This document shows, piece after piece, positions 53,039-62,068 of a DNA stretch of 64,000 nucleotides. The stretch spans positions 8,811 to 72,810 of the forward strand of contig CAZRAU010000005.1 of the NCBI GenBank assembly GCA_964598025.1, written 5' to 3'. The notes under the pieces were generated by a model. It was given only the letters and a program-made list of their open reading frames with translations. It was not told the DNA's origin and ran no database searches. Each line of letters starts with the position of its first letter. Position 1 is the stretch's first letter. A program made the translations under genes and the position numbers. The DNA comes from JALGWN01 sp964598025. Lineage in GTDB: Bacteria; Arandabacterota; Arandabacteria; Arandabacterales; Arandabacteraceae.

Positions 53039-54124
53039 CTACTTCGCGCCTTCGAAGAAGAGGTACTCAAGGGAGACCACGCCCCCGGCGGGTATGATCC
53101 TGAGCTCGTGGGTGCCGTAGGCGGCATTGCTGAGCACGTGCAGAGGGATTGCATAGCGCGGACTCAGGAAGGTCCGCGCTTCAATATCGGTGTTGATGTC
53201 CCTTCCCATGACATCCGGACGAAGGTGGGACCGGTCCTGTTCGACATAGATGCTGACCGTCTGGTCGAGGGTGAAATTCGGCAGCAACCACACGTCTTTG
53301 CCCGAGTACACTACCCTGATGTGAGCAGCCTCACCCTCCTCGTAGGTAATAAGCCTGTCCTCTACCTTCCAGCGGCCTTCAAGGTAGACCTTGCCGCGCT
53401 CCTTGCCGCCGGGGTCGGTGTAGCGCCGGAATTCGCCGACATCCGTCGAGTCACAATTCACGATGACTCCGGATTGATATCCCAGGTCTATCTTGGGAGT
53501 CGGCGGCGGGAACTTGCCCGCCTTCGATCCGGCCTCACCGTGCCGGAAAGGAAACGGCAGAACTACGTCCGGCTCTATCGCTCTTAGGACCTTCTGGATC
53601 TCATTCTCGAAATCGCGATAGTCGGTCTCCTCCAAGGCCCGCGCAACGATTCTTCCTCCGGGCTCGAGGAGCATCAATGTGGGCAGCCTGTCCAGCGCGT
53701 AGTCCCGGTAGATCTCGCGCTTGTAATCAATGGTGATGGGGAAGACAAGCTCGGTCCGCGCCAGGGCCGTGACCACGTTAGCCCAGGATTTCATGGCTTC
53801 GTAACCGGGGCAGTGGATGCCTATGACCCGGACCCCGTCGGCGGCGTACTTGGCATTCCAGTTCACCAGATAAGGATAGGCCTTGAAGCACGCCACATCT
53901 CCCGCATCGAAGAAGAAAAGCACTATGGGAAACTCGAAAAATTCGGACAAGGTCAGGCTATCGGCCTTGACGCAGTCCCTGACCGTGAAGTCCGGAGCGA
54001 TCTCCGGTTCTGCATGCCCGCCTGTCGGGCCGATCGCCGCGCCGATCAAGATCGATGCGACAGCTGCAAGCACCCGGAATATGGGTGCAACAGCGATGTT
54101 CAACCGCGGTGTTCTAGTTCTCAT
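53039..54124 (-). CDS. Secreted thioredoxin-fold protein with single active-site Cys
   Basis: 361 residues from ATG 54124. Signal peptide, then a TlpA/AhpC-like thioredoxin fold (about 35-170) starting APDFTVRD. The usual WCxxC site reads DAGDVACFKAYP, so only the second cysteine remains. The cis-Pro loop LDRLPTLMLLEPGG is intact. The C-terminal 170 residues resemble the DipZ C-terminal beta-sandwich (GYQSGVIVNCDSTDVG, VYLEGRWKVEDRLITYEEG, VSIYVEQDRSHLRPDV), a carbohydrate-binding-like module found after thioredoxin domains in DipZ/cytochrome c biogenesis proteins. With one Cys it cannot act as a normal disulfide oxidoreductase. Converges on the PD40 cluster. Confidence 0.8.
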   Translation of the reverse strand: MRTRTPRLNIAVAPIFRVLAAVASILIGAAIGPTGGHAEPEIAPDFTVRDCVKADSLTLSEFFEFPIVLFFFDAGDVACFKAYPYLVNWNAKYAADGVRVIGIHCPGYEAMKSWANVVTALARTELVFPITIDYKREIYRDYALDRLPTLMLLEPGGRIVARALEETDYRDFENEIQKVLRAIEPDVVLPFPFRHGEAGSKAGKFPPPTPKIDLGYQSGVIVNCDSTDVGEFRRYTDPGGKERGKVYLEGRWKVEDRLITYEEGEAAHIRVVYSGKDVWLLPNFTLDQTVSIYVEQDRSHLRPDVMGRDINTDIEARTFLSPRYAIPLHVLSNAAYGTHELRIIPAGGVVSLEYLFFEGAK

Positions 54125-54365
54125 AGCCACCGATAACCTAAGTCGGGCAGATGTCGCTGTCAACCCCCTTTGGAAGGCCGTGGGGGGCTACGGGATAAAG
54201 CCCCAACACGGCTTGGTCTCTCCTTTGTGCGGCGTAAATGAGGTTGCCGCGCTGTGGCCTCGGCCCGGCGATATTCCGCTTGACAACCGCGAACTTTGGT
54301 ATTAAGTGGGACTCGGAATAGGTAATGTTTGGTGCCGAGTCGTGTCCCAGGAGGGGGTAGAACCC

Positions 54366-54614
54366 TTGAAGTGTCAGTATCATCCTCGTGCCAACGCAAC
54401 GGCTGTTTGCTCCGTCTGCGGCATCGCACTCTGTAACAGATGCGTTATCGAGGATCGCGGGCGCAACTACTGTGACGGATGCTATGCCTCAGAGCAATTG
54501 GAAGATGACGGGCGAGGGGCCGTCCACGCTGAAGAGCTGGAGGATTCCGAGGACTACATCGATCTCGAGCTGATGGACATTCTTGACACTGAGGATGACG
54601 ACGGCCTCTTCTAG
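54366..54614 (+). CDS. Small B-box-like zinc-binding protein with acidic tail
   Basis: 82 residues from TTG 54366, with AGGAGGGG 9 bases upstream. The first 42 residues carry a zinc-binding pattern CQYHP...CSVCG...CNRCV...CDGC, as in B-box-type zinc fingers. The remaining 40 residues are strongly acidic (EELEDSEDYIDLELMDILDTEDDDGLF). Similar Cys-rich modules often head membrane proteins in bacteria; here the finger stands alone with an acidic tail. TTGACA-N14-TATTAA lies at 54280-54305. No partner is obvious. Confidence 0.7.
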   Translation: MKCQYHPRANATAVCSVCGIALCNRCVIEDRGRNYCDGCYASEQLEDDGRGAVHAEELEDSEDYIDLELMDILDTEDDDGLF

Positions 54615-54622
54615 GACATACA

Positions 54623-54730
54623 GGGGTCGGATCTTGAACGAAGGGGGTCGGATCTTGAAGATTGAGATCGCTCTCTGATCTCGATCTTCAAGATCTGATC
54701 CCTTTATGCTGAATTTTCAAGATCTGCCCC
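54623..54730. repeat. Nested palindromes, REP-like family 1
   Basis: The outer arms GGGGTCGGATCTTGAA (54623) and TTCAAGATCTGCCCC (to 54730) enclose a second pair, GGGTCGGATCTTGAAGAT (54645) and ATCTTCAAGATCTGATCCC. Same core as the palindrome at 20050-20095. It lies between the zinc-protein stop and the promoter of the DUF4159 operon. Confidence 0.7.
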
Positions 54731-54743
54731 TTTCCTTTTGGCT

Positions 54744-54769
54744 TTGAGATTCCGCGGAAGTTATATAAG
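54744..54769 (+). promoter_or_regulatory. Promoter of the DUF4159 operon
   Basis: TTGAGA (54744-54749), 14-base spacer, TATAAG (54764-54769), 36 bases before ATG 54805. The A+T-rich flank is distinct from its surroundings. Confidence 0.4.
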
Positions 54770-54804
54770 TTATATTCAGATAGACTACAATCAGGTGGCC
54801 GAGC

Positions 54805-55641
54805 ATGAAAATACCCATTACGCGGCTGTTCAGAAAACCGTTTGTCTCAGGTTATTCAAGAGCAGGCAGATGCAAGGCTTGCGAAGTCTCCAGGAACGAG
54901 GCGAACTTGGGCGCAGGCCCCAGTGACGGGGCGCGGGCCCGACGTGGCAGGTGGGTGTTTCTGAGCAGCCTGATTACCCCTGTGGCGATTTCAATATTGT
55001 GCCTGGCCCTTGTAAACGTCGGGGAATCGGAGACCGGTGGCGCGGCCGGCGGGTTTCAGTTGGCACGCCTCAAGTACAGGGGGGGCGGCGATTGGTACAG
55101 CGATCCCACCTCACTCCCGAACCTTCTCGGAGAGGTGAAGAAGGTGCTCGGTGTGGAGACCCCGAAGGAGGAGGCTCGGCTGTCCATCATGGATGAAGCC
55201 CTGTTCTCGTATCCGTTCCTATACATGACCGGACACGGCAAGGTCAAGTTCTCGGATGAAGAGGCGGCAAGGCTGAGGCGCTACCTCGTCTCGGGTGGAT
55301 TCCTTTGGGCGGACGACAACTATGGTATGGACGAGCATTTCAGGAGAGAGATCAGGAAGGTATTCCCTGAGACGGAACTGGTGGAGCTCCCCTTTGATCA
55401 TGACATCTATCACGTGATCTACGACTTCCCCGCAGGGCTCCCCAAGATACACGAGCATTACGGTGGCCCGCCGCACGGATACGGCATCCTTAATGACGGG
55501 AGGCTTGTGGTCTTCTACTCCTACAACACGGACATAGGAGATGGGCTGGAAGACGCCGAGGTCCATCACGATCCCCCGGAGAAACGGGAAGCGGCCATGA
55601 GAATGGCCGTAAACATAGTGGGCTACGCTCTAACCCACTAG
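54805..55641 (+). CDS. DUF4159 protein
   Basis: 278 residues from ATG 54805 (AGGTGG upstream). Basic, Cys-containing N-terminus of about 48 residues, a membrane helix (about 51-70), then the DUF4159 domain. That domain begins FQLARLKYRGGGDWYSDPTS, followed by PFLYMTGHGKVKFSDEEAARLRRYLVSGGFLWADD and later FDHDIYHVIYDFP. The fold is ThuA/GATase-like, without an obvious catalytic Cys. DUF4159 proteins are usually encoded with DUF4175 and MoxR/DUF58/BatA-type genes in FCB bacteria. Here the DUF4175 gene starts 11 bases later. Confidence 0.88.
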   Translation: MKIPITRLFRKPFVSGYSRAGRCKACEVSRNEANLGAGPSDGARARRGRWVFLSSLITPVAISILCLALVNVGESETGGAAGGFQLARLKYRGGGDWYSDPTSLPNLLGEVKKVLGVETPKEEARLSIMDEALFSYPFLYMTGHGKVKFSDEEAARLRRYLVSGGFLWADDNYGMDEHFRREIRKVFPETELVELPFDHDIYHVIYDFPAGLPKIHEHYGGPPHGYGILNDGRLVVFYSYNTDIGDGLEDAEVHHDPPEKREAAMRMAVNIVGYALTH

Positions 55642-55652
55642 GAGCACAGTTG

Positions 55653-58600
55653 ATGGATGACCTACAAGTCAGGGTTGGCGACATCGTTGCGAGGCTTCGC
55701 CGGGTGCGGACCGCAAGCGTGGCACTTGGAATGCTCTCCGCTCTTGTACTCGGACTCGTAGGCCTTGGGGCCGCCTGGCTTGTGATCTCGGCCCTGGACA
55801 TGGGTTTGGGCCTTGGGGGGGTGTTCCTTAAGGCGATATCGGTCTTTCTGCTGGTCGCGGCGCTGGCGCTCCTTGTCCACCAGGCGATAAGAGTCCTCTC
55901 GATTTCCCATTCGATAAGATCTTATGCGGCAAGGGTGGGCCGGGAGCTCAAGGAAGTCGGCCTGGATCTTCTTGCCGCATTGGACCTGGCGGGTGCGGAC
56001 AATGCCAGGCTGGGCTACTCAACGGTATTTATCGACAAGGTGATTGGCGACACAAATCGCAAGATCCGGAACCTGGATCTCCAGGTAAGCGTGAAGAAAC
56101 GGCGGATCGTGCTGTATGTGATTGCCCTGGCGATCATAGTGCTGGGCGGGTCGGTCTGGCTTGGGTTGGATGCTCCCACGTTCTCCTATTCGCTTACCAG
56201 GCTTGGCTTCTTCTGGGGACTCTCCGACAACAACGGCATACTCGTGGCGGTGGAACCGGGTGACCGCGAGGTCCTGGCAGGTGAGGATGTCGAAATCACG
56301 GTCGGTGTCACAGGCTTTGTCCAGGACACGCCCATCCTGCATGTCATATCCGACGATGAGGAGACGGCCTTCGCAATGGACAGGCAGGAGACCGGCGGGA
56401 TCAGGGGTAAGAACCGGTATGCGAGCACCGTGAGCCGGGTGGATAGAGACATCACCTATTTCGTCACCCTGGGCGATGAGGCGACCGGCACATACCGGAT
56501 ATGGGTGCGCGAGGAGCCGGAGATAAAGCGGGGATCTGTGACGCTGGCTTATCCCGAGCACACCGGCATGGGAACGGAGGTCCTGCCCCAGGGTATATGG
56601 GACATCGCGGCCCCATATGGGACGGTTGTGACGATGGAGCTCAAGGCCAACTGCAGCCCCGAAAGCGCATGGGTAGCGATGGCCGACAGCGCCGGGTGGC
56701 AGGCGGAAATTCCGGTTGAGGTCTTCGGCGATTCACTGGTCTTTGAGACCGTGCTCCGCAAGGATATCACCTACACCGTGGAGATGGTGGCTGACGGCGG
56801 GCGGCGGGCGAAGCGTCACGGGCCTTACGCCGTCACGGTCGTTGGGGACCAGCCTCCCTATGTCAGGATAGAGAGCCCCGCCCGCGAGATCTTGCTGGAG
56901 ACCGATATGGTCATCCCGCTTTCGGTTGTGGCCCTGGATGATTACGGCATTTCGATGATGAGGCTGTATTACAGGTGTCCTGGGGAGACTTCCTACACGG
57001 ACCTTGCCTTCGGGGGCCGGACCCAGGCACGCAGTGATCATAACTGGGACACCGGGTTCCTCGATGTCATCCCCGGCGATGCCATAACCTACTATGTGCT
57101 GGTGGCCGATAACGATGCGCTGACCGGCCCCAAGTATGCCAGGACCGATGACTACGTCGCGCGCGTTCCCACGCTCTATGATTTCTATGAAGAGATCGAG
57201 AATGAGCAGGGTGAAGATCTCGAGGAGTTGAGGCAGATTGCCGAGGAAGCCCAGGAGCTCAAGAAGCAGTTCGAAGATATCATAGAGGACATGAAGCGAA
57301 CCAACGAGATCGACTGGGAGGAGCAGCAGGCTGTTAAGCAGAATCTCAAGGCCCAGGACGAGATGAAGGACCGGCTTGAGGAGCTTGAGAGATCCATGGA
57401 TGAGACGTTGGACCGAATGGGGGAGAATCCCCTGGTCAGTTTCGAGATAATCGAGAAGATGGAGGAAATCCGCCGGCTGTTCGAAGAAGTGGCGACCGAC
57501 GAGATGAAACAGGCGATGGAGCAGCTCAGGAAAGCCATGGAAGAGCTCTCTCCGGAAGAGATCAGGTCCGCCATGGAGAACCTCAGCATGTCTCAGGAGG
57601 AGCTGCTCCAGAGATTGGAGCGGACAATTGAGATGCTCAAGCGGCTCCAGGTCCAGCAGGACATGGAGGCCGCCTTGAATCTCGCCGACCGGATCGCCGA
57701 GGGGCAGGATGAGGTCAACAAGATGCTCGAGGAGGGCGATGACCTGGCGGATGCCGGAACCCGCGAGGAAGGCCTGATCGATGATGCGGAAGGCCTCGAG
57801 CAGATGATGCAGGATCTGGCCCAGAAGCTCAATGAACAGAGAAACCCCGTGGGCGAACAGGTGGGAGAGGCCGGCGAATTCATGGAGGACAGCAAGATAC
57901 GGGAGTCGATGGCGGGAGCAAGGTCTTCGATGTCTGAAGGGCAGCGGAGCGATGCGCTCGAGCAAGGTCAGGAGGCCGGCGACAACCTCCAGCAGCTTGC
58001 GAACATGCTCCGGGAGGCCAGGAACGCACTTACGGGAGAGGACAAGCGAGCAATCCAGGAGGCCCTCACCAAGGCGATGCACGATCTCATGGATGTTTCC
58101 CGCAAGCAGGAAGGGGTCTTGAGGCAGATAGAGGCGCCGGTGGATGAGACATCCACTTCGGATCTGGCCAGGATGGAGATGGTCTATAAGGAGGCGCTCG
58201 ACCGGATTGCCGGAGACCTTTTCGATGTCTCCAGGAAATCCCTCTTCGTCAGCCCGCTGCTCGGAAGATCGGTCCTCAGCATAAGCTCCAGCCTCCAGGC
58301 CGTATCGCAGCAGCTGTCCCAGGGGACCAGGGCCAGGACCAAGGGTGACGTCAAGGCCTCGCTCGGCTCGCTCAACCAGATAGCGACCGGTATTATGGAC
58401 GCCATGGACCAGGCTTCGTCATGCTCTTCACCGGGCGGCATGTGTGATGCATTCAATAAGCTCAACAAGATGTGCGGTATGCAGATGGGGATCAATCAGG
58501 GAACCCAGTCGCTCATGGGCGAAGGCGATCAGGGTTTGAGCATGGAAGCTCGGGCCGAGATGGGCAGGCTGGCGGCCGAACAGGAAGCGGTGCGGAAGGG

Positions 58601-58982
58601 TGTACAAGAGATTGCGGATGAGCTTGGGGGCAGGGGCGAGATTCTCGGCCGGTTGGACGACCTGGCCGAAGAAGCGGCGCGCGTGGTGGAAGACCTCCAG
58701 GGCCGGAATGTGAGCGGGGAGACCATAAGAAGGCAGGAGCAGATCCTTACACGTCTCCTCAACGCCCAGAGGTCCATGAGACGCAGAGATTACTCGGAGC
58801 GGAGAAAATCCAGGCCCGGCGAAGCCTACGAGGTGGAGCCCCCTCCGGAACTCTCTCAGCAGGAAAAGGACGAGATGATGCGGGATCTGCTTTACCAGCG
58901 GAGAGGCTACTACCCGCCGGAGTACGAGGAGTTGATCAGGGCCTATTTCAAGGCCATCTCAACCAGGAGAGCCATGAGGTAA
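55653..58982 (+). CDS. DUF4175-like membrane protein with long coiled coil
   Basis: 1109 residues from ATG 55653 (AGGAG 7 bases upstream). Three N-terminal membrane helices (about 22-45, 50-72, 155-175) are followed by beta-rich extracytoplasmic domains (about 190-500). A very long, highly charged helical part (about 510-860) has many E/K/Q heptads, such as EELRQIAEEAQELKKQFEDI. Another helical region reaches the C-terminus, with a basic, Tyr-rich tail. This is the DUF4175 layout. Likely an envelope scaffold; no enzymatic site seen. Confidence 0.88.
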   Translation: MDDLQVRVGDIVARLRRVRTASVALGMLSALVLGLVGLGAAWLVISALDMGLGLGGVFLKAISVFLLVAALALLVHQAIRVLSISHSIRSYAARVGRELKEVGLDLLAALDLAGADNARLGYSTVFIDKVIGDTNRKIRNLDLQVSVKKRRIVLYVIALAIIVLGGSVWLGLDAPTFSYSLTRLGFFWGLSDNNGILVAVEPGDREVLAGEDVEITVGVTGFVQDTPILHVISDDEETAFAMDRQETGGIRGKNRYASTVSRVDRDITYFVTLGDEATGTYRIWVREEPEIKRGSVTLAYPEHTGMGTEVLPQGIWDIAAPYGTVVTMELKANCSPESAWVAMADSAGWQAEIPVEVFGDSLVFETVLRKDITYTVEMVADGGRRAKRHGPYAVTVVGDQPPYVRIESPAREILLETDMVIPLSVVALDDYGISMMRLYYRCPGETSYTDLAFGGRTQARSDHNWDTGFLDVIPGDAITYYVLVADNDALTGPKYARTDDYVARVPTLYDFYEEIENEQGEDLEELRQIAEEAQELKKQFEDIIEDMKRTNEIDWEEQQAVKQNLKAQDEMKDRLEELERSMDETLDRMGENPLVSFEIIEKMEEIRRLFEEVATDEMKQAMEQLRKAMEELSPEEIRSAMENLSMSQEELLQRLERTIEMLKRLQVQQDMEAALNLADRIAEGQDEVNKMLEEGDDLADAGTREEGLIDDAEGLEQMMQDLAQKLNEQRNPVGEQVGEAGEFMEDSKIRESMAGARSSMSEGQRSDALEQGQEAGDNLQQLANMLREARNALTGEDKRAIQEALTKAMHDLMDVSRKQEGVLRQIEAPVDETSTSDLARMEMVYKEALDRIAGDLFDVSRKSLFVSPLLGRSVLSISSSLQAVSQQLSQGTRARTKGDVKASLGSLNQIATGIMDAMDQASSCSSPGGMCDAFNKLNKMCGMQMGINQGTQSLMGEGDQGLSMEARAEMGRLAAEQEAVRKGVQEIADELGGRGEILGRLDDLAEEAARVVEDLQGRNVSGETIRRQEQILTRLLNAQRSMRRRDYSERRKSRPGEAYEVEPPPELSQQEKDEMMRDLLYQRRGYYPPEYEELIRAYFKAISTRRAMR

Positions 58983-58989
58983 TCGGAGC

Positions 58990-60801
58990 ATGCAGAGTAG
59001 ATTCTTGGCCGGATTTCAACTGATGACGGTCTTGGTGGGGTTGGTGTTTGCGACCGCACTTCAGGCCCAGGTCTCGACTTCGGCCAGGGACAGGATCCTC
59101 CGGGAGGCCCGCGATCTGGCCAGAACGGGGAACCGCGAGGCGGCCATACGGCGGGTGGAGGCTCTGTACGCGCAGGTGCCTCTGGACGGGACGGTCGTCC
59201 AGAGCCTTGCGGATCTGCTTACCGAGGCGGGGGAGTTGGAGCGGGCGAAGGTCGTTCTGGCCGACTACACCGCCGAGCACGGTGACGATACCAAAGCCCT
59301 GTCCGCCCTAGCGTCACTGCATTTTCAGACCGGAGAGAACGAGAGAGGGATGGGTATTCTGGAGACAATCGTGGCGCGCGCCCCCAGGGAACTCTGGCCT
59401 TATTACGTAGGGTTGGATGTATTTATGAAGAACGGTATGAACGAGGCGATGGTCCCCTATATAGAGCGGGCCCGCGTGGCTGTCGGCGACTCGACCGTTT
59501 TCGCAGTCGAGGCCGCCCGGGTTTACGAGGCGATGAAGCGATTCGGGCCGGCCACCCACGAGTATCTACGTGCCGGGACGGCGAAGAGCATGAGCGCGGA
59601 GATCGCGGCCGAATATATAGTCGAGATGGCGCAGGATCGCGAGGCAAGGCCGGTCGTAATAGCAGCCCTGGAGAAGGTGCGTTCTCTGGCGCCGTTCGCG
59701 CAGGCAACGGCCATGAGTCTCGGGGAGCTCTATCTCATGGATGCCGATTGCGGCCATGCGCTTGAGATGATCTCCAAACTGGTCGATATGGATCCCTCAC
59801 ATGCGGAAATTCTCATTCTCTTCGCTCAGAAGGCATCCAGGGCCCGCTGCTACGGCGAGTGCGCAGAGGCTTATGACCGTGTGCTGGGCCTGTTTGACAA
59901 GAACCACAAGAAGGCTGAATACCTTGTCGAGAAAGCCCGCTGTGAGGAGGGTGCCGGCATGCTTGAAAACGCGCTTTCCACTTTTGATACGGTCGCTCGT
60001 GAGTACGAGACCTCCAAGTATGCCGGCGAGGCCTTGATGGGACGGGCCCGGATCTTTCGTGACAGTGGGGAGATGGAAAAGGCCATTGCCGAGGCCGAAC
60101 GGGTCGTGGGGTCGAGCTATTCTGAGCATGTCTTCAAGGCCATCCTCTTTCAAGGTGATTGCCGGGTGCACCTGGGGCGTCTGGATGATGCCTTTGAGAC
60201 CTATGACCGCGTGGGCACCGATTGGCCGTCCCAATATGCCCAGGAAGCCTTCTTCAATCTGGGTGAGATCGACTTCTTCAGAGGCGAGTTCGACGATGCC
60301 CAGTCATACTACAATGTTACCCTGAGGCAATATCCCGATGAGCCGCGGGCCAACGACGCAATCGATAGACTTCTCCTGATCAAGAGCTCGGGCGGAGAAG
60401 GCGCCTACAGGCCCGAGCTCGCGAGCCTGGGTCGGGCGCTGCTCCTTAAGCGGCAGGAGCGCCTGCCTGAGGCCGCCGAGATACTGAAGGAGCTTGGCGA
60501 TATGGAAGGAGAGGGACCCCTCCGGGTCGAGAGTCTGATGTCGCTTTCGGAGATATATGTCGAGCAAGGCTTCCTGGACGAAGCCATAAACACATACAAG
60601 ATCATAGGTGATTCGCTCAAGGCCCCGGCTTCCGCTGCGGCCCTGGAAGCGGTCGGCGACATCTACTTCAAGATGGGGAGAATCGATGAAGCCGTGAACG
60701 CCTATGAAGATGTGATCCTCAAGTTCCCCTCGAGCGTCTCGGCTGGTGAGGCGAGAAGGAAAATCGATCTGGCAACCAGGGAGCCCGATGATGACACTTA
60801 A
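58990..60801 (+). CDS. Secreted TPR-repeat protein
   Basis: 603 residues, ATG 58990, 7 bases after the previous stop. Signal peptide (TVLVGLVFATALQA), then around 13-15 tetratricopeptide repeats across the whole chain. The clearest are RIFRDSGEMEKAIAEAERVV, DDAFETYDRVGTDWP and IYFKMGRIDEAVNAYEDVI. Helical solenoid, probably a periplasmic protein-protein interaction platform for the DUF4159-DUF4175 assembly. Its last 11 bases overlap the next gene. Confidence 0.88.
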   Translation: MQSRFLAGFQLMTVLVGLVFATALQAQVSTSARDRILREARDLARTGNREAAIRRVEALYAQVPLDGTVVQSLADLLTEAGELERAKVVLADYTAEHGDDTKALSALASLHFQTGENERGMGILETIVARAPRELWPYYVGLDVFMKNGMNEAMVPYIERARVAVGDSTVFAVEAARVYEAMKRFGPATHEYLRAGTAKSMSAEIAAEYIVEMAQDREARPVVIAALEKVRSLAPFAQATAMSLGELYLMDADCGHALEMISKLVDMDPSHAEILILFAQKASRARCYGECAEAYDRVLGLFDKNHKKAEYLVEKARCEEGAGMLENALSTFDTVAREYETSKYAGEALMGRARIFRDSGEMEKAIAEAERVVGSSYSEHVFKAILFQGDCRVHLGRLDDAFETYDRVGTDWPSQYAQEAFFNLGEIDFFRGEFDDAQSYYNVTLRQYPDEPRANDAIDRLLLIKSSGGEGAYRPELASLGRALLLKRQERLPEAAEILKELGDMEGEGPLRVESLMSLSEIYVEQGFLDEAINTYKIIGDSLKAPASAAALEAVGDIYFKMGRIDEAVNAYEDVILKFPSSVSAGEARRKIDLATREPDDDT

Positions 60802-62050
60802 GCCGATTGTCTTGATCCTCGTTGTCTGCCTTCTGCCCGGGGCGGTGTTTGCAGACAAGATGCTTGTCTTCATGGATCTCAACCAGACCGATCACCTCAG
60901 GGCCTACGGTCTCGCCTACTGGTGTCTGGAACAGGGCTTCAATGTGGAGTGGCTGCTTAACTACAGGGGAGGTTCCTTCCTGGTCGATGCAGCAGAACTC
61001 ATAGGGCGAAAGGCTGCCATAATGGGCGTCGCGTTCCAAGTGGTCGGCCCGGGACAGGCGGCCGACATATATAGGACCATCGAAGAGGAGAACATGGAAG
61101 TCGTACTCCTTGAGAAGGCTCCGGCTATCGCCGTCTATGCCCCGCCCGACAGGGAGCCATGGGATGATGCCGTGAGGCTGGCTCTCGAGTATGCGGAGAT
61201 CCCGCATACGATCGTCTATGATGAGGAAGTGCTTGCGGGAGACCTCGACGAATATGACTGGCTCCATATGCATCATGAGGACTTCACCGGGCAGTACGGC
61301 AAGTTCTACGCCAGCTACCGCGACGCGGATTGGTACCGACAGAGGGTAAAGACCTCGGAGGCCATGGCCGCGAAACTGGGGTACGGCAAGGTCACGGAAC
61401 TCAAGAAAGCCGTCGCGCGAAAGATAAAGGACTATGTGGCAAGGGGCGGTTTCCTGTTCTCGATGTGCTCAGGGGCGGACTCCTACGACATAGCCCTTGC
61501 CGCCGAAGGCGTGGATATAGTCGCCGACGTCTTTGATGGCGATCCCGTCGAGGCCGGCTACGAGAAACGGCTGGATTACTCCAAGTGCCTGTGTTTCACG
61601 GGTTTTACGCTCATCACCAATCCGCTGATCTATGAATACTCGGACATCGACACCACACCCAAGGCATCGAGGCGCGGCCAGGCCAACGATTACTTCACGC
61701 TGTTTGAGTTCTCGGCGAAGCACGATCCCATCCCGGCCATGCTCACTCAGAATCACGTGTCGGTCATTAAAGGGTTCATGGGGCAGACCACGGGTTTCGA
61801 GAAGCGGCTTATCAAACGTGATGTCGTGGTCCTTGCCGAGACCGAAGGCCAGGATGATGTCAAGTATCTCAATGGGACATACGGCAAGGGGACCTTCACC
61901 TTCTATGGTGGGCACGATCCCGAGGACTATCAGCACATGGTGGGAGATCCACCCACCGATCTTGCTCTGTACAAGAACTCGCCGGGCTACAGGCTTATCC
62001 TCAACAACATACTTTTCCCCGCTGCACGGAAAAAAGAACAGAAGACCTGA
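60791..62050 (+). CDS. Secreted protein of the so-called 'asparagine synthetase B' family
   Basis: 419 residues from ATG 60791, with AGGGAG 7 bases upstream. Signal peptide (LILVVCLLPGAVFA). It begins KMLVFMDLNQTDHLRAYG, then YWCLEQGFNVEWLLNYRGGS. This opening is shared with FCB proteins often mislabelled asparagine synthetase B; neither a glutamine amidotransferase Cys1 nor an ATP-pyrophosphatase motif is present. A later segment (YVARGGFLFSMCSGADSYDIALA) looks like a GATase1/ThuA-type Rossmann fold, as in DUF4159. Function unknown; the position after DUF4159-DUF4175-TPR suggests a shared envelope role. Confidence 0.82.
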   Translation: MTLKPIVLILVVCLLPGAVFADKMLVFMDLNQTDHLRAYGLAYWCLEQGFNVEWLLNYRGGSFLVDAAELIGRKAAIMGVAFQVVGPGQAADIYRTIEEENMEVVLLEKAPAIAVYAPPDREPWDDAVRLALEYAEIPHTIVYDEEVLAGDLDEYDWLHMHHEDFTGQYGKFYASYRDADWYRQRVKTSEAMAAKLGYGKVTELKKAVARKIKDYVARGGFLFSMCSGADSYDIALAAEGVDIVADVFDGDPVEAGYEKRLDYSKCLCFTGFTLITNPLIYEYSDIDTTPKASRRGQANDYFTLFEFSAKHDPIPAMLTQNHVSVIKGFMGQTTGFEKRLIKRDVVVLAETEGQDDVKYLNGTYGKGTFTFYGGHDPEDYQHMVGDPPTDLALYKNSPGYRLILNNILFPAARKKEQKT

Positions 62051-62068
62051 GAACCGAAGGAGACCACC

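Noticed and set aside
60791..62050. Label 'asparagine synthetase B'
   Set aside because: Neither the N-terminal Cys glutaminase site nor the SGGxDS ATP-binding loop is present; the name comes from database propagation.
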